64,000 bases of DNA from Lentzea kentuckyensis (GTDB lineage Bacteria; Actinomycetota; Actinomycetes; Mycobacteriales; Pseudonocardiaceae): contig NZ_MUYM01000033.1 of the NCBI RefSeq assembly GCF_002150765.1, forward strand, positions 1 through 64,000. The letters are read 5' to 3'. This document shows, piece by piece, positions 53,135-63,426 of this stretch (its first letter is position 1; each line of letters begins with the position of its first letter). A program made the position numbers and the translations under genes. Under the pieces are notes generated by a model, which did not search any database, had not been told where the DNA came from, and was given only the letters and a program-made list of their open reading frames with translations.

Positions 53135-53614
53135 TCAGGCCTCGCGGCGGCTGGCCGTCTTGGCTTCGAGGACCTGTTTCAGGCCCTTGAGGCCGCCGCG
53201 CATCATCATGTCGTGGTTGCCGCGGAAGAACGGCTTCGCGATCAGCACCAGACGCCGGAGCAGGGCCTTGTTGACCACTACCTCCTGGTCGAACACCAGG
53301 TCCGTGCCGCCGTCCCGGCCGATGATCTCCCAGCTCGCGTAGCCCTCGAGGTCACCGGACAGCGTGGCGCGCAGAAGACCGGCCTGCTGGTTCCTGATGC
53401 TGTGCCTGACCTGCACGACGAGGTCGAACGGCAGGAACGAGCGACACCGGAGTTCGCCGCTCTCGTCGTCGATCTTCGTGGCTTTCCGGATCTCGGGCCA
53501 CCACAGCGGGTAGTTCGCGATGTCGGACAGCACCTCGTACACATCGGACGGACACGCGTCGACGTGCCACACGCTGCGGAAGCGATAGCGGTTGAGTGAC
53601 ACGGCCGCCATCAT
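53135..53614 (-). CDS. SRPBCC (START-like) family protein
   Basis: About 159 residues of the polyketide-cyclase/dehydrase helix-grip fold: RFRSVWHVDACPSDVYEVLSDIANYPLWWPEIRKA, the central strands (ASWEIIGRDGGTDLVFDQEVVV) and the long C-terminal helix (DMMMRGGLKGLKQVLEAK). It binds a hydrophobic ligand; which one is not evident. Start uncertain among ATGs at 53614/53611 and a GTG at 53602. Convergent with the vWA operon. Confidence 0.82.
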   Translation of the reverse strand: MMAAVSLNRYRFRSVWHVDACPSDVYEVLSDIANYPLWWPEIRKATKIDDESGELRCRSFLPFDLVVQVRHSIRNQQAGLLRATLSGDLEGYASWEIIGRDGGTDLVFDQEVVVNKALLRRLVLIAKPFFRGNHDMMMRGGLKGLKQVLEAKTASRREA

Positions 53615-53731
53615 CCCGGATAGCTCGTTCGAGTGACAGGTTCTCGACAAAAGTCACAAGAGGCCGGGAATTCCTCACGGAGTGTCATGCGGCTCAAGTG
53701 AGGCTTGAGCGTCTCACCAGGCCGTCCGTGT

Positions 53732-53916
53732 TCACTTGCCGCTGAGACGCGGGAACCGTTCCAAGGCTCGCAACCAGCCGACAGCCACGACGCGACGGAA
53801 CGACAGCTCCGACGCGTCGAGCACCTCTACGAGGTTGATGGGGTACGCCGCCAGGGGCTCACCACGCGACGCCTGCAGAGCGCGTTCGCGCAGGGCCAGG
53901 GCGTCGAGTGGAATCA

Positions 53917-53920
<4 letters not shown>
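53732..53920 (-). CDS. Possible small protein coupled to uvrA
   Basis: 62 codons from a GTG that overlaps the uvrA stop (GTGA), giving [16 protein letters not shown]...[13 protein letters not shown]. The overlap and an even codon pattern argue for a real gene; no family is recognised and it could be chance. Confidence 0.4.
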
Positions 53921-56832
<2,912 letters not shown>

Positions 56833-56843
56833 GCCACACTCTT

Positions 56844-56859
56844 CCGAACAAGCGTTCGA
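56844..56859 (-). promoter_or_regulatory. LexA (SOS) box of uvrA
   Basis: On the minus strand TCGAAC-GCTT-GTTCGG, one base off the actinobacterial consensus TCGAAC-N4-GTTCGA, 12 bases upstream of the uvrA ATG. An extended -10 TGC-TAGTAG is just before it, so a bound repressor would cover the transcription start. Confidence 0.8.
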
Positions 56860-57020
56860 AGACTACTAGCATCGTTTTGGAGGCTGCGACCGACCCGCCG
56901 ACCATGCTAGGGCCCACCCCTGACAAAAACGGTTCTGGCCGCTGTCGCATTCCCCTGAACTGGGTTTACTCATAGGCTGGTCACTTCGATCAGAGCCTCA
57001 ACGTCGGGGAGAGGCAGCAC

Positions 57021-57773
57021 ATGACCTACACACCGTCCACGCAGCACACGTCCGTACCTGCACCACGAGGTGTGCCCGACCGGCACATCAACGCGGTGCG
57101 CCAGGCGACGGACGTGCTGTACGAGACCGTCGAGGAGCTGGACGAGGCCGCGATGCGCGGCGCGAGCCTGCTGCCCGGCTGGTCCCGCGGACACGTCGTC
57201 ACCCACCTCGCGCGCAACGCCGACGCGCTGGTGAACCTGCTCACCTGGGCCAAGACCGGGGTCGAGCACCAGGCGTACGCCTCACGCGCGGACCGCGACG
57301 CGGACATCGAGGAGGGCTCGCGCCGCATCCTGCAGGTGATCAAGGCCGATCTCGACTCCGCGTGCCTGCGGTTCGACGCCGCGTGCCGCGAGTTCCCCGC
57401 GCACGCGTGGCACTCGGAGGTCACGGCGCCCAAGGGCCAGTCGATCCCGGCGTCCACCGTGCCGCTGTTCCGCCTGCGCGAGATCTGGATCCACCTCATC
57501 GACCTGAACGCCGGTGTCGGGTTCGACGACCTGCCCGCCGACTTCGTGGACGAGTTCCTCGACGACGCCGTGGAGCAGTTCGAGGGCAGGGTCGACCCGT
57601 TCAGCATCGAGGTGACCCTGCCCGACGGCACTCAGCGCATCTGGACCGTCAACGGACCGGCCAGCCGCAACTCGGTGAGCGGGTCGGCGAGCGCCGTCCT
57701 GGGGTGGCTGACCGGCAGGACCGACGGCTCCGACCTGCGCGGTGAGCTGCCGGAACTGCCCGACTGGATCTGA
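57021..57773 (+). CDS. Mycothiol-dependent maleylpyruvate isomerase-family protein
   Basis: 250 residues with the MDMPI_N/DinB-like four-helix bundle: LLPGWSRGHVVTHLARNADAL and the second metal site in RLREIWIHLIDLN, followed by a small C-terminal domain (WTVNGPASRNSVSGSASAVLGWLTGR). The His residues and an acidic residue would bind zinc as in mycothiol-using thiol transferases. GGGGAGAGG precedes the ATG. Reaction not known; the name is the family name. Next to uvrA as in many actinobacteria. Confidence 0.88.
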   Translation: MTYTPSTQHTSVPAPRGVPDRHINAVRQATDVLYETVEELDEAAMRGASLLPGWSRGHVVTHLARNADALVNLLTWAKTGVEHQAYASRADRDADIEEGSRRILQVIKADLDSACLRFDAACREFPAHAWHSEVTAPKGQSIPASTVPLFRLREIWIHLIDLNAGVGFDDLPADFVDEFLDDAVEQFEGRVDPFSIEVTLPDGTQRIWTVNGPASRNSVSGSASAVLGWLTGRTDGSDLRGELPELPDWI

Positions 57774-58780
57774 GTCAGCAACCGGTACGCGGGCCGTTCG
57801 ACGAACTTCGTCATCAGCCAGCCGAGCACCAGTGCCGAGGTGACGAACCCGGCGAGCAGCCACCAGGACCGCAGCCCAACGGCGTGCATGCGGTCCATCA
57901 CCACGGTGCCGATCTGCTGGTGCACGAGATAGACCCCGTACGAGATGCCGGCGAGCCACGTGATCGGCTTGGCGATCGGCTTGAAGAACAGCCAATCGGG
58001 TCCCGCGGCCGCCGCGCACACCATCAGCAGCAACACGGCGAAGCCGAGCGTCGAACCGTACTCGGTCGTGTGAATCGCTTGCGCTATCAGCGCAGCGCCG
58101 AGCAGCGCGACCAGATGCGGTGTCTTCAAGCGGTGTTTCGACCACAGCCAGATGGCAATACCTGCGGCGAACAGTTGAGCCCGGTGGAGCGCGAACCCGT
58201 TGTAGATCACGAAGAGTGTGTGTGAGTGATCGAGCAACGGCCGTAGCAGCAGCGGCGTGATGATGAGCGCCCACAGGAAGAAGCGGAGCTTCGTGCCCCT
58301 CAGGCGCTTCACGAGCACCGCACCGGCGATGAACGCCGCGATCTGCACCGGCACGGTCCAGTAGGCGAAGTCGACGATGTTGACGTCCGGGAACCACTGG
58401 TTGATCAGCAGCAGGTTGTAGACGACGTCCCTTCCGTCGAGCTGACTCCAGCCCTCCGGCGCGATCCACCGCTGCACGGCGTAGGTGAGCAGCACCGCCG
58501 CCATGTACGCCGGCAACAGGCGCGCGAGTCTTCTCCACAGGAACTGCCCCGGCTTGCCGCTGTTGAGCGACGCGCAGGCGAAGAAGGCGGAGACGACCAT
58601 CAGCATGCTGGCGCCCATCGACATCGGGAACGTGAACGGCAGCGGCCCGAGATCGGGGTGGCTGCTGATGCTCGTAAGCGTGGCGTGGTGGAGCAACACG
58701 CACCCGATGGCGACGACGCGGAGGACGTCCCAGCTGACCCTGCGGGCCGTGCGGGGCTTTTGTCGTTGCGCTGGAATCAC
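57632..58780 (-). CDS. Acyltransferase 3 family membrane protein
   Basis: 382 residues with about 10 membrane helices (OafA/YrhL-type O-acyltransferase): early His in VLRVVAIGCVLLHHATL, LARLLPAYMAAVLL, FAYWTVPVQIAAF and a C-terminal LVHQQIG / FVERPAYRLL. It likely acylates a surface sugar. The last about 50 residues (after ERPAYRLLTQIQ) are low-complexity and lie antisense to the end of the isomerase gene, a convergent overlap of 142 bases. It separates the isomerase and MBL genes that often sit together beside uvrA, so it may be an insertion. Confidence 0.88.
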   Translation of the reverse strand: MIPAQRQKPRTARRVSWDVLRVVAIGCVLLHHATLTSISSHPDLGPLPFTFPMSMGASMLMVVSAFFACASLNSGKPGQFLWRRLARLLPAYMAAVLLTYAVQRWIAPEGWSQLDGRDVVYNLLLINQWFPDVNIVDFAYWTVPVQIAAFIAGAVLVKRLRGTKLRFFLWALIITPLLLRPLLDHSHTLFVIYNGFALHRAQLFAAGIAIWLWSKHRLKTPHLVALLGAALIAQAIHTTEYGSTLGFAVLLLMVCAAAAGPDWLFFKPIAKPITWLAGISYGVYLVHQQIGTVVMDRMHAVGLRSWWLLAGFVTSALVLGWLMTKFVERPAYRLLTQIQSGSSGSSPRRSEPSVLPVSHPRTALADPLTELRLAGPLTVQMR

Positions 58781-58918
58781 GAGAGGCGGGGACCTGTTCG
58801 TTGATGCTTTCGGCGTACTCGGAGGTCGAAGCTTGATCCTTACTTACCCTATGAGTGAGACCTGTATGCAACCTGAAGGTGTGCGTCTCGCCGCATCGAG
58901 CGACTACCGTCTGCCACC

Positions 58919-59596
58919 GTGGACGTACTCGAGAACTACACCGGTCACGTCGATCCAGAGGGCCCAGCCGCCCGTCGCACCCTGGACGCGCTGACCATCA
59001 CGAAGATCTCCGTCGGACCGATGGACAACAACGCCTACCTGCTGGTTTGCCGGTCCACGAACGAGGCGCTGCTCATCGACGCGGCCAACGACTACGAGCG
59101 CCTGTCCGACCTGTTCGGCCACATCCCGAACCGCCCGCGGCTGCGCACGATCGTGACGACGCACCAGCACGCCGATCACTGGCAGGCACTCGGCGCCCTG
59201 GCCGGCGCCCACGGCTCGAACACCGTCGCGCACGAACTGGACGCCGCCGTCCTCCCCGTCCCACCGGACGTACTGGTGGAGCACGGCGACACCATTCACG
59301 TGGGCGAAGTCCCGTTGTCGATCATCCACCTGCGCGGCCACACCCCAGGTTCGATCGCCGTCGTCTACGACGACCCGAACGGCCACCCGCACCTCTTCAC
59401 CGGAGATTCACTCTTTCCGGGGGGTGTGGGGAAGACCACGTCGGCCGACAACTTCGCCTCGCTGATCAACGACGTCGAGGACCGCCTGTTCGCCGTCCTG
59501 CCCGACGACACCTGGTTCTACCCAGGCCACGGCGACGACTCGACGCTGGGCAAGGAGCGCCCCTCGCTCGCGGAGTGGCGCGCCCGCGGCTGGTGA
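58919..59596 (+). CDS. MBL-fold metallo-hydrolase
   Basis: 225-residue zinc hydrolase: THQHADHW (HxHxDH), the third His in RGHTPGSIAV, bridging Asp in FTGDSLFPGGVGKT and the last His in FYPGHGDD. Glyoxalase II-like; substrate not known. GTG start at 58919. Its final 185 bases recur almost exactly at 61121-61305 and, in part, at 62710-62834, so the gene end marks an insertion hot spot. Confidence 0.9.
   Translation: MDVLENYTGHVDPEGPAARRTLDALTITKISVGPMDNNAYLLVCRSTNEALLIDAANDYERLSDLFGHIPNRPRLRTIVTTHQHADHWQALGALAGAHGSNTVAHELDAAVLPVPPDVLVEHGDTIHVGEVPLSIIHLRGHTPGSIAVVYDDPNGHPHLFTGDSLFPGGVGKTTSADNFASLINDVEDRLFAVLPDDTWFYPGHGDDSTLGKERPSLAEWRARGW
59412..59596 (+). repeat. Copy 1 of the MBL-gene 3' end (inside the intact gene)
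   Basis: 185 bases ending exactly at the TGA stop. Matches copy 2 (61121-61305) at 184 of 185 positions; the single difference is G in copy 1 and C in copies 2 and 3 within the GACGCT(G/C)GGCAAG segment. Confidence 0.95.
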
Positions 59597-59738
59597 CCTG
59601 ATCGGGACCGCGTACCCACCCAGGCGGCCACACGGCGAATCCAGGATCAGAGCAGTTCGAGATCCATGCGCCCTTCGGACAGGCTGGACGCTTCGCAGGA
59701 GTTCCACCGAGCGAGCGTCCAGCCCGCCATCACTGTGC

Positions 59739-59800
59739 GTCCAGACGACCACGCGAGCACCGTCCAGATAACCACGTGAGCACCGTCCAGATGACCACTG
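59739..59800. repeat. 23-bp tandem repeats before the ATPase gene
   Basis: Two full units (59739-59761 and 59762-59784) and a partial third (59785-59800) of GTCCAGAxxACCACGxGAGCACC stand head to tail, ending 27 bases before the ATPase start. The other bases from 59597 to 59738 show no gene. The arrangement looks like an operator array or iterons. Confidence 0.8.
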
Positions 59801-59827
59801 ATCTTGCTTGTACGGCAGACTGGATCC

Positions 59828-61078
59828 ATGTCTGTCGCGCCCCGCCTGGTCCCCCGCCGCGCCGAATCGCTGGTTCATGAGGCGCTTGAGGACACACGCG
59901 TTGTTCTTGTCAACGGTGCTCGACAGGTGGGTAAGAGCACGCTGACCAGGCTCGCCACCGATAGTCAGCCCACAGTGCTACGCCTTCTCGACGATCCGGC
60001 AACGCTGCTTGCCGCCAAGGAGGATCCCACCGGATTCGTCGAGCACGACAGTCTCATGGTCATCGACGAGATCCAGCTGGTTCCAGAGCTTCTACAGCCG
60101 ATCAAGGTGTCTGTGGATCTGGATCCCACCCCAGGCCGCTACCTCCTGACGGGCTCATCACGAATCTTGGCCATGCGAACTCTCCCGGACGCACTGCCCG
60201 GACGCATGGAGGTGATCGAGCTCTGGCCGTTCTCCCAAGGAGAGATGCACGGATCTCCTGACCGATTCGTAGATGCCGCGTTCCGACATGGCCCTCAGAT
60301 CGACCACTCCTCAGAGTTGCGCCGCCGCGACTACCTCGAACGCCTCGTTGTCGGCGGCTTCCCAGAAGCGACGCGTCGCACTCCGCGCCGCCGCACGGCC
60401 TTCTTCGACTCATACCTGTCGACCTTGATCGAACGTGACGTACTGGAACTGGCCAGCATCGAGCGCCAAGGCGACTTGCTCAAACTGATAGCCCTGCTGG
60501 CCGGACGTGCGGGAGGCCTACTGGAGCCGACAGTTCTTGCCTCTCAGTCTGGTATCCCTCGAACGACCCTGATTCGCTATCTGGAGTTGTTGGCGTCGGT
60601 CTTTCTCATCAAGAGCATCCCCGCCTGGTCGTCCGGCCAGACACGCCGCGCCGTGGGCACGCCGAAACTTGCGTTCGTGGACACCGGGATTGCTTGTCAC
60701 CTCATCGGTCAAGACCCTGTGCGACTCGGTGAGCCAGGCGGCGCCGCAGGATCGATGATGGAGAACTTCGTCGTCATGGAACTCGCTCGCCAACTCACAT
60801 GGTCCGAGGAGCGTGGACGGCTATATCACTACCGCACCAAGGAAAAGCAGGAGGTTGATGCCGTCATCGAGACACCAGACGGCCGAGTGATCGGGGTCGA
60901 GGTCAAAGCGGGGGCGACAGTGCGTGCCGAGGACCTCGCTGGCTTGCGGAACCTGGCCAACCATTTGGGAGATCGGTTCGTCGCCGGGTATGTGCTCTAC
61001 GCCGGCCAACAGACCTTGTCATTCGGAGAGAAGATCAAGGCCCTGCCACTTGACGCGCTCTGGCACTTGGCCCCATAG
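59828..61078 (+). CDS. AAA_14/DUF4143 ATPase (cargo of element A)
   Basis: 416 residues. N-terminal P-loop ATPase with Walker A GARQVGKS (30-37), Walker B LMVIDEIQ and a sensor TGSSR; C-terminal DUF4143 part with VGGFPEA, a winged-helix stretch (TVLASQSGIPRTTLIRYLELL) and a nuclease-like core VDAVIETPDGRVIGVEVKAG (PD-(D/E)xK-like D-x(n)-E-V-K). ATG 59828 is used; an upstream TTG adds eight residues. Codon use is less GC-biased than the neighbours. The gene is bracketed by two 185-bp copies of the MBL 3' end. The family is common on mobile DNA; function not settled. Confidence 0.88.
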   Translation: MSVAPRLVPRRAESLVHEALEDTRVVLVNGARQVGKSTLTRLATDSQPTVLRLLDDPATLLAAKEDPTGFVEHDSLMVIDEIQLVPELLQPIKVSVDLDPTPGRYLLTGSSRILAMRTLPDALPGRMEVIELWPFSQGEMHGSPDRFVDAAFRHGPQIDHSSELRRRDYLERLVVGGFPEATRRTPRRRTAFFDSYLSTLIERDVLELASIERQGDLLKLIALLAGRAGGLLEPTVLASQSGIPRTTLIRYLELLASVFLIKSIPAWSSGQTRRAVGTPKLAFVDTGIACHLIGQDPVRLGEPGGAAGSMMENFVVMELARQLTWSEERGRLYHYRTKEKQEVDAVIETPDGRVIGVEVKAGATVRAEDLAGLRNLANHLGDRFVAGYVLYAGQQTLSFGEKIKALPLDALWHLAP

Positions 61079-61120
61079 GTCGTGCGGATGGGAGCGATGT
61101 TCACCGCTGGTGTGATTTAT

Positions 61121-61305
61121 TCTTTCCGGGGGGTGTGGGGAAGACCACGTCGGCCGACAACTTCGCCTCGCTGATCAACGACGTCGAGGACCGCCTGTTC
61201 GCCGTCCTGCCCGACGACACCTGGTTCTACCCAGGCCACGGCGACGACTCGACGCTCGGCAAGGAGCGCCCCTCGCTCGCGGAGTGGCGCGCCCGCGGCT
61301 GGTGA
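61121..61305 (+). repeat. Copy 2 of the MBL-gene 3' end
   Basis: 185 bases identical to 59412-59596 but for one base, again stopping exactly at TGA. It has no start codon or promoter of its own and is a non-coding relic. It is the right boundary of element A and the left boundary of element B. Confidence 0.95.
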
Positions 61306-61471
61306 GCCTCGCGGAGCAACGCACTGCGGCTGGTGACCCACCGCAGTGCGTCTTCATGCCTGGCCGGAGTCGAGAGCCGCGCTGAGTTCACTCGTCCAGC
61401 GGGCCACAGGTAGTTCGCGACCACGCATGATCGAAGTCCTCGAGCTGGCCACCCTGCGAACGGACATGGCG

Positions 61472-61873
61472 ATGTCGTTCAGGCCGTTGGTCGTGGTCAA
61501 GAGCAGGATGGGCGAGTTCGAAGCTCTCCGCCACCTCGTCGATCGAGGCGTCGCCACACCGAGGATCCTCGTCGAACTGCTCGATTCCATCCAGTGGGAA
61601 GACCGAGGGCAACTCCTGCAGGCGCTGGTCAAGGCCGCGACGCAGATGGCAGCCCGGCAACAACCGCGTGCAGGCGAAGCGTTCGGTGAGCTGGCCGGCG
61701 AACTCGTGGCGCGACCGGAGTTCGCCGGAAGCAACTTCTCGTGGGGAGACGGTGAACTGGCGAGATGCCGAAGTGGCCGCGGTCGAGCCGCGAGCAGCGT
61801 GTCTCGCTGGGTCGCTTACGCCACCTCACACCACCTCGAACACGTGGCACAACGAGGGACATCTGGGCTGTGA
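61472..61873 (+). pseudogene. Remnant of a beta-family (PF14350-like) protein
   Basis: 133 codons beginning MSFRPLVVVKSRMGEFEALRHL, which resembles the start of beta-family proteins (YVPILKxKxGEFxAL), and ending RWVAYATSHHLEHVAQRG, which looks like their C-terminal end (W..x.TSHHL). The family is normally about 350 residues, so the middle seems deleted. The rest of 61306-61471 and 61874-61989 holds nothing recognisable. Identification is by pattern memory and modest. Confidence 0.4.
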
Positions 61874-61989
61874 AGCACACTCCGCTGCTCGAGCCGGTCC
61901 CGGCGATCAGTCCGGCCGGGCGCCCAGCACAGTTCCGGTCTCCCTCGCTGAACTCAAGCGCTCATCACCGATGGACTCGGTCGAGGACG

Positions 61990-62394
61990 TCAGACCTCGA
62001 TGATCCTCACCATGTCGTCCAGGCCTTTGAAGTCTTCGGCGTTCCGCGTATAAAGCGGCAGACCACGCGATGAAGCCACGGCCGCGATCATCAGGTCCAT
62101 CCGCCGAGGCTTCGGATTTCGGTTCGCCGCCATGGTGAGCGCAACCAGCGTGCCGTATCGGGCGGCTGCCTGACTGTCGAAGGGCAGCGGCTCGAAGTCC
62201 GCAATCGCCGCACCGAGCTTCTCAGTGCGTGCAGCCCTGGACGCCGCGTCCGTGGCCATCGCCACCCCCTGATGCAACTCAGCCATCGTGACCGCTGTGA
62301 GCTCAGGTATCTCCGGCAGAACAGCCGGGTCCAGAAGGCCGAGGTCGATGTAAGCGCAAGTGTCGAGCACCCCGGATTCGGGACGCTCAGCCAC
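61990..62394 (-). CDS. vapC: PIN-domain toxin (VapC type)
   Basis: 134-residue ribonuclease toxin: acidic residues in [26 protein letters not shown] and YTRNAEDF form the PIN metal site and all are present. GTG start overlaps the antitoxin gene by eight bases. In VapBC systems the toxin cuts tRNA or rRNA unless bound by its antitoxin. Cargo of element B. Confidence 0.9.
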   Translation of the reverse strand: MAERPESGVLDTCAYIDLGLLDPAVLPEIPELTAVTMAELHQGVAMATDAASRAARTEKLGAAIADFEPLPFDSQAAARYGTLVALTMAANRNPKPRRMDLMIAAVASSRGLPLYTRNAEDFKGLDDMVRIIEV

Positions 62395-62665
62395 GGCTGC
62401 GCTCCCACGGATCGAAGTCGCCTACACGGTCCTCGTCGCCGAAGAACTCATCGGCTTCCTGGCGCATGCGGGAGTGATCGACACGGGGCAGCGCCCTGTG
62501 TCGATCGACGAGCTGCTCGGCTGTCAGTCGACGGCGACGGGGCAGGGGCCGGACTTCGGCAATCTCAACGCCATTCCGCGTCACGTGGTAAGTCTCGCCC
62601 GCCTCCACCGCGTCCATGACTGCGGCGGAGTGGTTGCGGAACTCTCGCTGACTGATGACCTTCAC
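62387..62665 (-). CDS. Antitoxin, Phd/YefM type
   Basis: 92 residues: N-terminal [40 protein letters not shown] is the Phd/YefM DNA-binding fold, and the acidic, Arg-rich C-terminus would wrap the toxin. GTG 62665 coincides with the expected transcript start (TACAAT -10 at 62678-62673), so the mRNA is probably leaderless. Autorepression through the palindrome upstream is inferred. Confidence 0.88.
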   Translation of the reverse strand: MKVISQREFRNHSAAVMDAVEAGETYHVTRNGVEIAEVRPLPRRRRLTAEQLVDRHRALPRVDHSRMRQEADEFFGDEDRVGDFDPWERSRG

Positions 62666-62672
62666 ATAGCCG

Positions 62673-62705
62673 ATTGTAGCCCTGTGTAGCACCCTGCGCT
62701 ACACA
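62673..62705 (-). promoter_or_regulatory. Toxin-antitoxin promoter and operator
   Basis: -10 box TACAAT (62678-62673) and, overlapping the -35 region, the perfect palindrome TGTGTAGC-N7-GCTACACA (62683-62705), a suitable autoregulatory site for the antitoxin. Confidence 0.65.
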
Positions 62706-62709
62706 GCGC

Positions 62710-62834
62710 CGTGGAGGACCGCCTGTTTCGCCGTCCTGCCCGACGACACCTGGTTCTACCCAGGCCACGGCGACGACTCGACACTCGGCAAGAAGCGCCC
62801 CTCGCTCGCGGAGTGGCGCGCCCGCGGCTGGTGA
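62710..62834 (+). repeat. Copy 3 of the MBL-gene 3' end (decayed)
   Basis: 125 bases matching 59473-59596 with four substitutions and one inserted T (TTT for TT near 62726), which breaks the frame. It ends at TGA and faces the DUF7711-like gene, as the original gene end would, so it is probably the ancestral 3' end left behind by the insertions. Confidence 0.9.
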
Positions 62835-62838
62835 CGCG

Positions 62839-63426
62839 CTACGCGTCCAGGAGGTCCAGGTAGCCCGTGGTCGTGCGCCACAGGACGTCCGAGTACGGGG
62901 TGAGCTTGCCGGGGCTCCAGCGGCGGTCGGTGTAGGCCTGGTTGGCCAGCCGCAACGCCCGCAGGCTCACCTCCAGCTCGTCCCGCACCCGCTTCGCCAG
63001 CTCCTCCGGCGACGGCGCGGCCTGACGCACCAGCTCAGCCGTGCCGTCGCTGACCGCCACGAGGGCTTCCTCGTTGACGCCGTCGGCCGCGCTCCAGATC
63101 AGCGCGGGCCGCTCGATCCGGTGGTTCCACACGGGTGCGTCCTTGGAGCGCCACCGCGCGTCGAACGGGTTGCGGGACAGCCGCGTCGAGTTCGCCCAGT
63201 GCTCGGCGCCGACCGGCTCGGTGAGCCACGGCACCTCGTCCACCGGCAGGTCCGTGACCAGCGCGACCTCGATCATGTCAAGATCTTTCGGCACGTCCAG
63301 CAGATCGCCGAAGACACACAGCTCGACCACCTGGAACCGGAAGAACGAGGCCGGCAGCTCGCCGCACTTCTCGGCGAGCTCGGCCAGGTGGTGCACAGCG
63401 CGAGTCCATTTCACGAGGTGGATCAT
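62839..63426 (-). CDS. DUF7711-like conserved protein
   Basis: 195 residues beginning [25 protein letters not shown], with [42 protein letters not shown] at the end; this pattern is common among uncharacterised actinobacterial proteins. No catalytic motif recognised. Start is ATG 63426 or GTG 63414. Its ATG overlaps by two bases the divergent ATG of the amidase gene, so at least one of the two starts may be internal. Confidence 0.8.
   Translation of the reverse strand: MIHLVKWTRAVHHLAELAEKCGELPASFFRFQVVELCVFGDLLDVPKDLDMIEVALVTDLPVDEVPWLTEPVGAEHWANSTRLSRNPFDARWRSKDAPVWNHRIERPALIWSAADGVNEEALVAVSDGTAELVRQAAPSPEELAKRVRDELEVSLRALRLANQAYTDRRWSPGKLTPYSDVLWRTTTGYLDLLDA

Noticed and set aside
59739..59800. 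Possible CRISPR array
   Set aside because: The units are directly head to tail with no spacers and there are no cas genes.
59647..59829. 60-codon minus-strand frame encoding repeated GxLDGAHVVIWT-like peptides
   Set aside because: The peptide repeat only reflects the 23-bp DNA tandem repeats; no start signal or domain supports a gene.
59597..62834. Insertion sequence or prophage fragment
   Set aside because: No transposase, integrase, inverted terminal repeats or phage gene could be found; the direct repeats are gene-derived.
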